A stretch of DNA of 64,000 nucleotides from Mycolicibacterium aromaticivorans JS19b1 = JCM 16368 (GTDB taxonomy: Bacteria > Actinomycetota > Actinomycetes > Mycobacteriales > Mycobacteriaceae): assembly GCF_000559085.1 (NCBI RefSeq), contig NZ_JALN02000003.1, positions 62,001 to 126,000 on the forward strand, written 5' to 3'. A program made the translations under genes and the position numbers. The notes beneath the pieces are model-generated. The model did no database searches and had not been told where the DNA came from. It saw only the letters and a list, made by a program, of their open reading frames with translations. Positions within the stretch are counted from its first letter, which is position 1. Each line of letters begins with the position of its first letter. This document shows positions 1 through 8,115 of this stretch, one piece after another.

Positions 1-174
1 ATCAGTATCGAGGACGCCGCCGTCTACAACCGCGTGCAGGCGACCGCGCGTGACGGCGGCTATCAGCGCTTTGTCGCCGGCGTCGGCCGACCATTGTCGG
101 AGTCGTCGCAGAACGACGAGGTCGCCAATACCGGCTGGTGGGCGCACTACCAGGAGGTGATGGAGTTTTGCTGA
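1..174 (+). CDS. C-terminal end of aromatic-ring-hydroxylating dioxygenase alpha subunit (partial)
   Basis: The window opens inside a reading frame that ends with TGA at 172-174, giving 57 residues (ISIEDAAVYNRVQ... to WWAHYQEVMEFC). The acidic-aromatic tail and the gene that follows, a ring-hydroxylating dioxygenase beta subunit, suggest the C-terminus of the catalytic alpha subunit of a Rieske oxygenase. The Rieske [2Fe-2S] and mononuclear iron sites would lie upstream of the window and cannot be checked. The next gene starts inside the last codons, so the two are probably translationally coupled. Family assignment is inferred mainly from context. Confidence 0.6.
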   Translation: MSIEDAAVYNRVQATARDGGYQRFVAGVGRPLSESSQNDEVANTGWWAHYQEVMEFC

Positions 175-665
175 CATCGAGCGTCGAAGATCGGCGGGCA
201 CGTGCCGCGTACCTGGTGGACGAACTGCTGGGAGCCTACGCCCGCGCAGTCGACGATCAAGACTTCACCGCGTGGCTTGCCCTGTTCGCGACGGAATGTG
301 CCTACGAGGTGCGCGCGATGGAGAACGTCCGTGAGGGGCTGCCGCTGGCGTACATGATGGACGATTGCCGGCAACGGCTGGCCGACCGCGCGAAGATGAT
401 CCAGGAGGTCTGGGCGGGCACGGTCGAACCCTACGACACCCGCCACTTTCAGCAGCGTACGGCGATGCGTGAGCTCGGCGAAGACCGCTGGGAGGTACGG
501 TCCAACGTCCTCGTCACCTACACCGGCGCCTCCGGCGAGCCGGGGATTCTGGTCAGCGGCTACAGCGAAGACGTCGTCGTCCTTGACGATGAAACCGCGC
601 TGTTTCAGCAGAAATTCGTGGTGGTGGACAACACTCCGCCGCGCTATCTCGTGTACCCCGTTTGA
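168..665 (+). CDS. Aromatic-ring-hydroxylating dioxygenase beta subunit (NTF2/SnoaL fold)
   Basis: A 165-residue protein of the small-subunit family that supports the hexameric Rieske dioxygenase structurally. The N-terminal helix (AAYLVDELLGAYARAVDDQD), the W-LALFA segment and the strand-rich end with RYLVYPV fit the NTF2-like beta-subunit fold and its usual length of 160-180 residues. TTG at 168 is chosen because AGGAGG at 152-157 lies 10 nt upstream; the frame is also open from a GTG at 138, which has no good ribosome site. It overlaps the alpha-subunit stop by a few bases, which indicates one operon. The substrate cannot be deduced. Confidence 0.8.
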   Translation: MLTSSVEDRRARAAYLVDELLGAYARAVDDQDFTAWLALFATECAYEVRAMENVREGLPLAYMMDDCRQRLADRAKMIQEVWAGTVEPYDTRHFQQRTAMRELGEDRWEVRSNVLVTYTGASGEPGILVSGYSEDVVVLDDETALFQQKFVVVDNTPPRYLVYPV

Positions 666-693
666 CTCGTCGACCGAAGGAGTGGATTAGATA

Positions 694-829
694 ATGACTG
701 CCGTTGCGTTGATGTCGCCCGAGTGGGCACGCGCGTACCGCGACCTGTGGAACGACTCGGCCGAGATCCGGCAGGGTGCCAAAGAATTGAGCATGCTGAT
801 CGAATGGCGAGTACAGGACGCCAACGACC
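694..829 (+). pseudogene. SCP2-like (sterol carrier) protein, N-terminal remnant
   Basis: ATG at 694 follows AAGGAG (677-682). The first about 45 residues (MTAVALMSPEWARAYRDLWN...) look like the start of a mycobacterial SCP2/sterol-binding-domain protein. After about position 825 the frame turns into arginine/glycine-rich low-quality sequence, and the coherent protein continues in another frame as a different family (next entry). The intact family is over 100 residues longer, so this is a truncated remnant at a deletion junction. The SCP2 assignment comes from the short N-terminus alone and is moderate. Confidence 0.45.
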
Positions 830-955
830 ATGGTGTTCGTCGACCAAACCACCACTGTGGGCAAAGACGCGCCGACAGAGACCGACTCCGTAGTCCAGGT
901 CAGCCTCGACAAGGTCGGATCCCACTGGTTGATATCGGGTTTCGAGCCGAAATGA
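830..955 (+). pseudogene. Mce-associated membrane protein, C-terminal remnant
   Basis: In the frame offset from the preceding remnant, 41 residues run from MVFVDQTTTVGKD to a TGA at 953-955, ending in QVSLDKVGSHWLISGFEPK. This is the characteristic C-terminal beta-strand end of Mce-associated proteins (family pattern V-L-KV-G-WLVSGF-P). The N-terminal membrane helix and the rest of the domain are absent. An SCP2-like N-terminus joined out of frame to a Mce-associated C-terminus points to a deletion that fused two former genes. Confidence 0.55.
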
Positions 956-1018
956 GCACCATCCAAACTTCAGGGTCGGCTGGTGGCCCCCGAGTCCGCC
1001 GATAGCAGCGTGTGAGGA

Positions 1019-2167
1019 GTGACCTTGAGTGCCGTGCGCGCAGTGAGACCATTTAGCATCCACGTCGCCGATGACGTTCTCGACGATCTACGAACGCGTC
1101 TTTCGCGGACCCGTTGGCCGGAAGCCGAATGTGTACCGGACTGGACCCAGGGCATCCCGCTCGGGTACACCCGCGAACTGGCCGCCTATTGGGCCGACGG
1201 ATACGACTGGCGGTCCCGTGAAGCCGCCCTCAACCGATTCGATCAGTTCGTCGTCGAAATCCACGGCGTGGACATCCATTTCATCCACCAGCGATCTCCG
1301 CACCAAGAGGCTTTTCCGCTGGTGATCACCCACGGCTGGCCCGGCTCGATCGTGGAGTTTCACAACGTGATCGAGCCGCTGACCAACCCGACTGCCCACG
1401 GGGGACGGGCCGAGGACGCCTTCCACGTGGTGTGCCCGGCGCTTCCGGGCTACGGCTTCTCCGGCAAGCCCACCAACGCCGGCTGGGGTGTCGGGAAGAT
1501 CGCGCAGGCCTGGGAGACGCTCATGCTGCGCCTTGGCTACCAGCGCTACGGCGCCCAGGGCGGCGACTGGGGCGCAGCGATCACCACACAAATGGGCCGC
1601 AACCGCGGCCACTGCGCCGCCATCCATCTGAATATGCCGATCGCTTACCCTCCAGCGGGCGGCATCACCGATCCGACCGAGGAAGAACAGCTGGCCCTGG
1701 CCGCCCTGACGACTTATCAGCGTTGGGAGACAGGCTATTCCGAGCAGCAGTCCACCCGGCCTCAGACCGTCGGCTACGGACTGGCCGATTCGCCGGTCGG
1801 CCAGATGGCCTGGATCGTCGAGAAATTCGCAGCGTGGATGGACTGCGACGGCCATCCCGAGAACGTGCTCAGCCGCGATGAGCTCCTCGACAACGTCATG
1901 ATGTACTGGGCTACCAATAGTGGCTCCTCCTCGGCCCGGTTGTACTGGGAGAGCTTCAAGACCCTGGACGCGACAACTCGTGTGGAATTGCCCACTGGTA
2001 TTGCTGCCTTCCCCAAGGAGGTCCTGCGCGCACCGCGAAGTTGGTGCGAACCGATCTACAACATCACCCATTGGACGACCATGCCGCGCGGCGGGCACTT
2101 CGCCGCTCTGGAACAACCGAGGCTCTTCGTCGACGACATCCGCGCATTCTTCGAATCCGTGCGGTGA
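1019..2167 (+). CDS. Epoxide hydrolase (alpha/beta hydrolase with EHN domain)
   Basis: A 382-residue cytosolic epoxide hydrolase of the microsomal-EH type, adding water to epoxides through an alkyl-enzyme ester. Residues about 9-120 form the epoxide hydrolase N-terminal domain. The oxyanion-hole motif HGWPGS is at 105-110, the nucleophile elbow GGDWG puts the catalytic Asp at 183, and the base is His360 in GGHFAALEQP. Length is normal. The GTG at 1019 lies very close to the GAGG ribosome site; TTG at 1025 is an alternative. Its place after dioxygenase and lipid-type remnants suggests a hydrocarbon or sterol catabolic setting. The IS3-family element begins directly after its stop codon. Confidence 0.9.
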   Translation: MTLSAVRAVRPFSIHVADDVLDDLRTRLSRTRWPEAECVPDWTQGIPLGYTRELAAYWADGYDWRSREAALNRFDQFVVEIHGVDIHFIHQRSPHQEAFPLVITHGWPGSIVEFHNVIEPLTNPTAHGGRAEDAFHVVCPALPGYGFSGKPTNAGWGVGKIAQAWETLMLRLGYQRYGAQGGDWGAAITTQMGRNRGHCAAIHLNMPIAYPPAGGITDPTEEEQLALAALTTYQRWETGYSEQQSTRPQTVGYGLADSPVGQMAWIVEKFAAWMDCDGHPENVLSRDELLDNVMMYWATNSGSSSARLYWESFKTLDATTRVELPTGIAAFPKEVLRAPRSWCEPIYNITHWTTMPRGGHFAALEQPRLFVDDIRAFFESVR

Positions 2168-2196
2168 TGGGGACTTGACCCCGTGTGTTGGACACG
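2168..2196 (+). repeat. Left terminal inverted repeat of the IS3-family element
   Basis: 29 bp matching the reverse complement of 3481-3509 with a few mismatches; outermost bases TGGGG, inner end TGGACACG. Confidence 0.75.
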
Positions 2197-2241
2197 CTCA
2201 ATCCCAGGAATGTGCTGGGGGAAGCGAGATGATCCAACCCG

Positions 2242-2574
2242 ATGGCAAGGAAAAATTACCCCGATGAGTTCAAGCGTGACGCGGTCGCGCTCTACCGGGA
2301 CACCGAGGGCGCGACGATCGCCCAGATCGCTGCCGAGCTCGGTGTCAGCGAGGCCACGCTCTCGGCGTGGTGCAAGTCGGCCGGGGTGCCGATTCGGCAC
2401 CGCCGCGGTGTCGTAGTGGCCGAGCCTGTGCTAGGGGCCGAGAGCCCTGAGCAGGAGCTGGCCCGCCTCCGCAGTGAGGTCAAGGCGTTACGCGCCACCG
2501 AGGCGCGGTTGTCCACCGAGCGTGACATCTTGCGGTCGGCGGCCAAATATTTCGCCGGGGAGACGAACTGGTGA
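2242..2574 (+). CDS. IS3-family transposase OrfA (HTH protein)
   Basis: 110 residues: an N-terminal helix-turn-helix (MARKNYPDEFKRDAVALYRD, then IAQIAAELGVSEATLSAWCK) that binds the element ends, and a leucine-zipper-like tail (ELARLRSEVKALRATEARL) typical of IS3 OrfA. The stop overlaps the GTG of OrfB as GTGA, so OrfB is probably made by coupling, or as an OrfAB fusion by frameshift. No damage is seen. Confidence 0.92.
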   Translation: MARKNYPDEFKRDAVALYRDTEGATIAQIAAELGVSEATLSAWCKSAGVPIRHRRGVVVAEPVLGAESPEQELARLRSEVKALRATEARLSTERDILRSAAKYFAGETNW

Positions 2575-3470
2575 GCCGCTTTCAGTTTGTCGCCGACCAC
2601 CTGCACGCCTTCGAGGTGAAGTGGCTCTGCGCAGTCGTCGAGGTTGCGCGTTCGTCGTTCTACGCGTGGTTGGCCGGTGCTGACGGACGAGCGGCCCGTC
2701 GGGCTGCTGACGAGGCGCTGGCCGAGCGTATCCGCGCCGTCCACGACGAGGACAACACCTACGGGGCGCCGCGGATCACCGCCGAGCTCAACGACGGTGC
2801 GCCCGAGGGGCAGCGGGTCAACCACAAGCGGGTGGCTCGGGTGATGCGCGGCGCCGGGATCGCCGGTTATCGACGCCGACGTCGGGTCAAGACGACCGTG
2901 GCGGACCCGGCGAACCAGAAGGTCCCCGACCTGCTCAAACGCGATTTCACCGCCGCGCAGGTCAACACCCGTTACGTCGGCGACATCACCTACTTGCCAT
3001 TGGCGACCGGCGCCAACCTGTACCTGGCCACCGTGATCGACTGCTGTTCACGGCGGGTCGCCGGGTGGGCGATCGCCGATCACATGCGCACCGAACTGGT
3101 CATCGATGCGCTCAAAGCCGCTGCTGCACTGCGGGGTTCACTGGCTGGTGCAATATTCCATGCAGATCATGGAAGTCAGTACACCTCACGGGATTTCGCG
3201 AATCTCTGCCGCGATCTGGGGGTCGTCCAGTCGATGGGTGCGGTGGGGTCAAGTGCCGATAACGCGTTGGCCGAATCGTTCAACGCCGCCCTCAAGCGCG
3301 AGATTCTGCAAGACCGTGCCTGCTGGCCGGACGCGGCGATCTGCCGCCGTGAGGTCTTTCGGTGGCTGGCCCGCTACAACACCACACGACGGCACTCCTA
3401 CTGCCGTCATTCCAGCCCCGCGACCTACGAAAGGAACCTGACACCGGCTACGCTGCCCGAAGCCGCATAA
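2571..3470 (+). CDS. IS3-family transposase OrfB (DDE integrase core)
   Basis: 299 residues with an HTH_21-type N-terminal part (YGAPRITAELNDG...RVARVMR) and an rve integrase core. The DDE residues are visible in DITYLP (first Asp), HADHGSQYTS (second Asp) and NALAESFNAALKRE (Glu). The C-terminal YNTTRRHSY is the usual end motif of the group. It starts at a GTG overlapping the OrfA stop. It catalyses strand cleavage and transfer at the element's ends, and appears intact. Confidence 0.93.
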   Translation: MSRFQFVADHLHAFEVKWLCAVVEVARSSFYAWLAGADGRAARRAADEALAERIRAVHDEDNTYGAPRITAELNDGAPEGQRVNHKRVARVMRGAGIAGYRRRRRVKTTVADPANQKVPDLLKRDFTAAQVNTRYVGDITYLPLATGANLYLATVIDCCSRRVAGWAIADHMRTELVIDALKAAAALRGSLAGAIFHADHGSQYTSRDFANLCRDLGVVQSMGAVGSSADNALAESFNAALKREILQDRACWPDAAICRREVFRWLARYNTTRRHSYCRHSSPATYERNLTPATLPEAA

Positions 3471-3480
3471 CCACAAATCC

Positions 3481-3509
3481 CGTGTCCACTACATGGGGGC
3501 AAGGCCCCA
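3481..3509 (-). repeat. Right terminal inverted repeat of the IS3-family element
   Basis: Partner of the repeat at 2168-2196; starts just after the OrfB stop codon region. Confidence 0.75.
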
Positions 3510-4570
3510 GATCCCTGACGAAGGCATTGTTGCAACAGTTCAGCTTCCATTGCAGCGACCGTCATTCCTTGGGCGTAGATGGGATTGAGGCTGCAGATCG
3601 CATCGCCTATCGCCAGCAATCCTGTCGGCCACCGTTTCATTTTGTCGTAGCGACGCCAGCGCGTCGCAGGCATCCGATGCTGAGCTCCCTCTCCGATCAC
3701 CTCGCTCCTCCGAAGCGCGGCTACCACGTGCATAGGAGCGAACTTTTCGATGAAGGCCAGCATTTCGCTCAGTCCTTTGGGGGGTTCTACCCCCGCCAGT
3801 CCAGACACGGTGAACATCCAAGTGTTGTCCTCGTTAGCGAATAGAGCCATGCCAGTGGGTCGCCCGGGCACAGGGCCTATGACGACGGCGAGTTCGCGCA
3901 GTGCCCCAGGCGGGATCCGCACCGGAAAACTTGAATACATAAGTCGCACATCTAGGCTGTCCTCGACAGGACGACCGTAGCCAAGACTGTCTAGTAACGC
4001 AGGGGTGCGGCCAGCTCGGCCCATCGCATCGACAACCAAGTCGGCTTCGACGATCTCGTCGGCTCCATCCACGACTGCCTCGCGATCACGTCGGCGGAGG
4101 ACTGCGCCCGAGATATGATCGCGGTCCGTGACTAGTTCGACGATGTCATGGGCGTCGCGTAGCTCGATGTTGTTGATGCGGCGGACGCGTTGCCGCACAC
4201 AACCTTCCAACAGCGGCCTGCTTGGCAACACAAATTGGAAATCGTCGAAGCACCCCGAGGCGGGCAATGGGTGCCCACCGTTATTCAAGTAGACCTTCGA
4301 TAGGTCTCCGTCGAAACGGGGTGCACCAGCCCGTATCAGTTCATCGGTGAACCCGGGAAATAGGTCCTCAAGGATCGAAGAACCCCGACTCCACAGCAGG
4401 TGGACATGGCGGTCCTGCGGCACACCCCGCCGATTCGAAATCGTAGAGGGTAATGCGTCACGCTCGGCGACGACCACCCTATCGAAGAAGTCGGCGAGCA
4501 CGCGGGCGGCCAGAAGTCCGGCCACGCTGCCGCCAAGAACCAGCGCGTGCTTCTCACCCATTGCGAACAT
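3510..4570 (-). pseudogene. FAD-dependent oxidoreductase/monooxygenase, C-terminus cut off by IS3
   Basis: The frame starts at ATG 4570 (or ATG 4561) behind AGGTGAGG and shows the Rossmann dinucleotide motif LVLGGSVAGLLAARVLADFF, then a mid-domain DAMGRAGRTPALLDSLGY. The second FAD motif reads GLLAIGDAICSLNPIYAQGM. The coherent protein stops at about 353 residues where the IS3-family right repeat begins, and the remaining codons are IS sequence. Relatives run to about 450 residues, so the substrate and C-terminal parts are missing. It is the last gene of a minus-strand operon after the F420-type reductase and the maleylpyruvate isomerase-like gene. Confidence 0.8.
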
Positions 4571-4643
4571 CACCTCACCTGCGATCCGAACCCCCGCGAC
4601 CACGGGGCGAGGCGACACGTAACTTGCGGCAACACTGAGCTTT

Positions 4644-5183
4644 TCACGTCTGCGTATCGACCGGCTCGAAGACAAATACGTGACGTGTGCCGCTTCGTTG
4701 CATGTAGGTGTCGTGAGCGGGCCACATTGCGGCGAGCTTGGGCATGTTGCGCGCGACTTCTTGCTCTGTGGCCGGTCGGGAAAGGTAGCTGGCACTGACG
4801 CCGTTGATCTCGATGCGCGCCTTCGGGTCGGCGAGGAGGTTTCTTAGCCAGCTGGATGGTGCGTCGAGCCCGAAGTTCTCGCATACCGCGACCAGAGTGT
4901 TGCTGTCCCGCACAAAGTACACCGGAACGGTTCGCTCTTTGCCGCTTCGTCTTCCCCTCGTGGTGAGCAACATCGTCGGCATCTGGGGGCCGCCCAGCGA
5001 CAGTCGGCCACAGCTGGCACGGATCAATGCCCGGTCGGCGCGTGAACCGGCGTGTTTCATGAACACGGCGAACCAGCGGTAGTGGCCGACGCGCCGCATG
5101 ACACGGAGATACAGCAGGTACAGGTCATGGGTCGTCGCGTCCCTAGGCTGGTCTGGTGCGGCGTGGCCGTCGCGCGTCGCCAT
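4644..5183 (-). CDS. Deazaflavin (F420)-dependent nitroreductase-family protein (Ddn-like)
   Basis: 179 residues of the nitroreductase/quinone reductase family that uses reduced F420, common in mycobacteria. The fingerprint is MLLTTRGRRSGKERTVPVYF followed by W-RNL-ADPKARIEINGVS, the split-beta-barrel core that binds the phosphate groups of F420. ATG 5183 is chosen because AGGAG lies 8 nt upstream; a GTG at 5186 is adjacent. Only 33 nt separate it from the upstream gene and about 70 nt from the FAD oxidoreductase, so it sits in the middle of one operon. The N-terminal 50 residues carry an amphipathic segment seen in membrane-associated members. Confidence 0.85.
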   Translation of the reverse strand: MATRDGHAAPDQPRDATTHDLYLLYLRVMRRVGHYRWFAVFMKHAGSRADRALIRASCGRLSLGGPQMPTMLLTTRGRRSGKERTVPVYFVRDSNTLVAVCENFGLDAPSSWLRNLLADPKARIEINGVSASYLSRPATEQEVARNMPKLAAMWPAHDTYMQRSGTRHVFVFEPVDTQT

Positions 5184-5216
5184 CACATTCGCTCCTCTCT
5201 CGGGATGTCCTCGGGG

Positions 5217-6035
5217 CTATGCGGGTTCAAAGCAGGATTGCAGCTGGAGCGCCTTCCACGGCCGTCGTCCGCCTGCGATGCGGAGACCGTGGAGCGCGGC
5301 AGTGAAGGGTCCGATGCGTTGGAGCAGCAGCCTGACCATCGTCGACGCCGGCGCCTTGATAACAGCGTCGGGCCGATCTTGTGGTCGACGTGGCCGCGAT
5401 TCTGCGATGCCATCGTGCACATGCACCACATAGGGTCGGGCATCCGGGATCTGTAGAGCCAGGCAGATGTTGGTCGTGGGGGTAACCGCCGCACTGAGGT
5501 ATGCGGGCGCGACCTCCAGCCCCTCGCGAAGCAGCAACAGCATGTCGCGTTCCCGAACCTCCCACGGCGTATCGACGGATCGTGCGATGTCCTCTCCGTG
5601 CAAGATCAAGTCGAAAAGCCAGTTGATCTGCGTGACCACTCCAGAAACCACGGCACCGCAATGAAACTCAGCCACATAGTCATCCGGTAGGCCGTCAAAG
5701 AAGGCGTCCATGACCGGTTCGAGCGCCGAAAGTCGGTCAAGCAGTTCGGGGACGGGCGCCATCGCCGCCATCATCTCCTCCTGGTTGATCTGATCGAGTT
5801 CGCGTGGATAGTGGGCACGGCGGAAGTCCCGCCCCTCGGCGAGGGCCTCATAACGGCGCGCCACGCAGAGCACATGCGCGATGACCTGATGCACGCTCCA
5901 GTCCAACCCTCGTCGCCGAGCCTGCGGGTCCGCCGATCGCGTCAACCGATAGAACCGTTGCCGCGCCTCATTGATGCGTTCCCGCAGCTCGTCGCGGCTG
6001 GTGTCGACGAATGCGATAGATCCGGCGTCGTTCAT
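5217..6035 (-). CDS. Maleylpyruvate isomerase-family (DinB-like) mycothiol-dependent protein
   Basis: 272 residues. The N-terminal four-helix bundle carries the family signature RRGLDWSVHQVIAHV (W-V-H metal-ligand region) and a second conserved His in DLILHGEDIARS, as in mycothiol-dependent maleylpyruvate isomerase (MDMPI/TIGR03083) proteins. The C-terminal 100 residues resemble the SCP2-like domain often attached to them. It is first gene of a minus-strand operon, divergent from the PadR regulator; the 61-bp gap holds two palindromes that probably control both directions. The actual reaction is unknown. Confidence 0.78.
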   Translation of the reverse strand: MNDAGSIAFVDTSRDELRERINEARQRFYRLTRSADPQARRRGLDWSVHQVIAHVLCVARRYEALAEGRDFRRAHYPRELDQINQEEMMAAMAPVPELLDRLSALEPVMDAFFDGLPDDYVAEFHCGAVVSGVVTQINWLFDLILHGEDIARSVDTPWEVRERDMLLLLREGLEVAPAYLSAAVTPTTNICLALQIPDARPYVVHVHDGIAESRPRRPQDRPDAVIKAPASTMVRLLLQRIGPFTAALHGLRIAGGRRPWKALQLQSCFEPA

Positions 6036-6047
6036 CCCGCACCCCCA

Positions 6048-6086
6048 TACTCCACTATGGAGCTTAAAGTACTCCAGAACGGAGTA
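6048..6086. promoter_or_regulatory. Candidate PadR operator pair in the divergent promoter region
   Basis: Two similar dyads lie between divergent genes. CTCCA-CTA-TGGAG spans 6050-6062. TACTCC-AGAAC-GGAGTA spans 6070-6086 and is a perfect palindrome with a 5-nt centre. Both contain TACTCC half-sites, and their centres are about 22 bp apart (two helical turns). This fits a dimeric or tetrameric PadR protein made from the adjacent gene. Binding is inferred. Confidence 0.55.
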
Positions 6087-6096
6087 ATGTCAACAT

Positions 6097-6720
6097 GTGA
6101 CCTCGAAGCCGACCACCACGTCGTTCGCGCTGCTCGGTCTGTTAGGCATCAAGCCGTGGACTGCCTACGAAATCGTGGCGCAGATCAAGCGCGGCATGTA
6201 CTTCTTCTGGCCGCGGTCGGATGCCCATCTGTACGCGGAGCTGAAACGACTCGTCGAACGTGAGCATGCCACCGCCGAGGTTGTCGACGGCCGCCGTAAA
6301 CAGGCCACGCGCTACGCCATTACCCCGCAAGGCCGTGCCGCGCTGAAAGACTGGTTCGGCAGCGAGCCGGCGGCGCCGCTGCTCGAAGTGGAAGGGTTCC
6401 TCAGACTGTTCCTCGGAGACCAGGCCACCAAGGAGGAGCTGCGCTCGGCTCTGGAAGCCACGGCGCGCCATGCTCGCGAGCTGCATGCCAAAGGCGCAAC
6501 GCTCATCGAGGAACTACTCGATACCGGCGGCCCTTTCCCGCAACGCCTTCACCTCATCGAACGTCAGTCCACGTTCCTCGACGGCTTCTACCGCAACCTC
6601 ATCGAATGGTGCGAACAGTCAATAATCGAGATCGAGCAGTGGCCCGACACCCGCAACGTCGGCCTCACACCAAGGGGACGCACCCAATGGGAACGGATAC
6701 TCGCTGAACCCGAGCCCTAG
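6097..6720 (+). CDS. PadR-family transcriptional regulator
   Basis: 207 residues with the N-terminal winged helix typical of PadR (FALLGLLGIKPWTAYEIVAQIKR ... SDAHLYAELKRLVERE, wing DGRRKQATRYAITPQGR). A C-terminal dimerisation helix bundle of the Vir_act_alpha_C type follows. GTG 6097 follows GGAG at 6081-6084. It is transcribed away from the redox operon and overlooks a pair of palindromes, so it most likely represses its own gene and the operon until an aromatic or other inducer binds. Confidence 0.88.
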   Translation: MTSKPTTTSFALLGLLGIKPWTAYEIVAQIKRGMYFFWPRSDAHLYAELKRLVEREHATAEVVDGRRKQATRYAITPQGRAALKDWFGSEPAAPLLEVEGFLRLFLGDQATKEELRSALEATARHARELHAKGATLIEELLDTGGPFPQRLHLIERQSTFLDGFYRNLIEWCEQSIIEIEQWPDTRNVGLTPRGRTQWERILAEPEP

Positions 6721-7084
6721 ACGTACTGACCACAGACGCGCTAAGCGGCTTGAGCGTAGCAACCGAACCGTGGCAGACCTGCGTGGTCAAAGTTGATCTC
6801 GAACCAGAGATTTGAGGTCAATCAGATCTTTTCTCAGGCGCTAATGTGAACGTTTTCACGACGGGCTGTCGGCTCTGGTCGAAAAGTGATCAGGTAGTTC
6901 CGGAGCAGGCCACTCAGTATTCAGCCGGAGCCGACACGGGCCCGGTGTCCGGGCGCGATGAGGTCAGGGCCTTGTTCGCCGGGGAGGTTGTGGATCCTGA
7001 TGGTGCGCGGCCATAGTTCGCCTGGCTGGCCGCGTGCGGAAATACTTACTCGATGTTGACATTCGCGGATGAGAACGGCGAACG
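6721..7084. other. Intergenic stretch, no gene recognised
   Basis: 364 bp between the PadR gene and the GAF-ANTAR gene. No frame with convincing coding character or ribosome site was found. A GC-rich self-complementary patch (GGGCCCGGTGTCCGGGC) occurs near 6940-6957, and the surroundings resemble decayed mobile-element sequence, but no family can be named. Confidence 0.4.
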
Positions 7085-7780
7085 GTGAGTCATCGCTACG
7101 ACGAGCTGATCGTTGACGCGATGCGCACGCTGGCAGGGGCGGGCAGTGAAGGTAGTCCGATCGGTTCGAGTCTTGCCGAGCTGACCGCTACCGCTGTTTC
7201 GCTCATCGATCGGGTGGACTGCGCAGATGTGTTGATGATCAGCGGCGGTACCTTTGAGTCGATCAGCGCGACGCGACCGGTTGCGCGTGAGCTGGACCAG
7301 GTGCAGCAACAAACGGGTGCCGGCCCGTGTCTGGATGCCGCCGACCGAGATGTCATGGTCCGCTGCAGTGACTTAGCAAACGACGACCGATGGCCTGAGT
7401 ATGCCGAGCATGCACAAGCGGTCGGTGTTTTCAGTGTGATGTCATTTCGGCTGTTCACCCAGGGCAGTGACAGCGGCGCACTGAATCTCCTCGGATTCCG
7501 ACCGCGAACGTTTACTGATGAAGAGGAAGCACTTGGCGCCATGCTGGCCACTCAGGCGGCCCTGCTCATTCTGGCCGCCGACCGGCAGCGGCAATTCGAT
7601 TCGGCCTTGGCCAGCCGCGACATCATCGGTCAGGCGAAGGGCGTCATCATGGAACGCTTCGACGTCGATGCGATACAGGCCTTCGCATTGCTCACAAAGC
7701 TGTCCCAAGAAACGAATACACCCCTCAGAGTGATCGCTGAGCGTCTCGTCGAGCGCAAGCCCAACGGTCTCAGCCGGTGA
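7085..7780 (+). CDS. GAF-ANTAR domain protein (RNA-binding antiterminator type)
   Basis: 231 residues. An N-terminal GAF sensor domain runs over about 20-165, with the conserved QQQTGAGPCLDA-D segment typical of mycobacterial GAF-ANTAR proteins. An ANTAR domain covers about 170-228 (SRDIIGQAKGVIMERF...AFALLTKLSQETN...VAERLVE). ANTAR domains bind tandem hairpins in mRNA and prevent termination. No kinase partner or target hairpins are evident nearby, so it probably acts elsewhere. GTG 7085 is the chosen start; the ribosome site is weak. Confidence 0.88.
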   Translation: MSHRYDELIVDAMRTLAGAGSEGSPIGSSLAELTATAVSLIDRVDCADVLMISGGTFESISATRPVARELDQVQQQTGAGPCLDAADRDVMVRCSDLANDDRWPEYAEHAQAVGVFSVMSFRLFTQGSDSGALNLLGFRPRTFTDEEEALGAMLATQAALLILAADRQRQFDSALASRDIIGQAKGVIMERFDVDAIQAFALLTKLSQETNTPLRVIAERLVERKPNGLSR

Positions 7781-8115
7781 TCTGCCACCGCCTGCCCAAA
7801 TGTCTGATGCGCGAACGTATTTCGGGGCCACATCGCTGATGGCGCTCATGTCTCATGGCTGAGCTACCACGGTCACACGACTAGCCGCGGCTGTACAGTG
7901 GCTCAAGTGCCTCTATCTGGTCACCCGATCACTGGACCGAACTGGTGCCGGCAGGCACGATGGACGATGCGGTAGAAACCCGCCCTGAATGCGTTCGCGA
8001 TCACCTTCGCCGACCGATTCCCAGCAGCCGAAACCTAATGATGAAAACCGCCGGAAACACCGTTAGCGAGATACTCCCGCCCTGCCTCGGGTCACCGTGG
8101 TGCAACAGGGTGCCG
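7781..8115. other. Intergenic stretch, no gene recognised
   Basis: 335 bp after the GAF-ANTAR gene. Frames are short and arginine- or glycine-rich without recognisable domains. The DUF6308 pseudogene of the opposite strand ends at its right border. Confidence 0.4.

Larger units (their letters stand above)
2168..3509 (+). mobile_element. IS3-family insertion sequence, complete with 29-bp imperfect inverted repeats
   Basis: The element spans two overlapping transposase genes between imperfect terminal repeats. The left end starts TGGGGACTTGACCCC (2168-2196); the reverse complement of 3481-3509 starts TGGGGCCTTGCCCCC. Both repeats end in TGGACACG. No target duplication is evident: TGA precedes it and GAT follows it. 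It lies against the epoxide hydrolase stop on one side and a truncated oxidoreductase gene on the other. This suggests deletion of flanking DNA after insertion rather than a fresh simple insertion. Confidence 0.85.
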
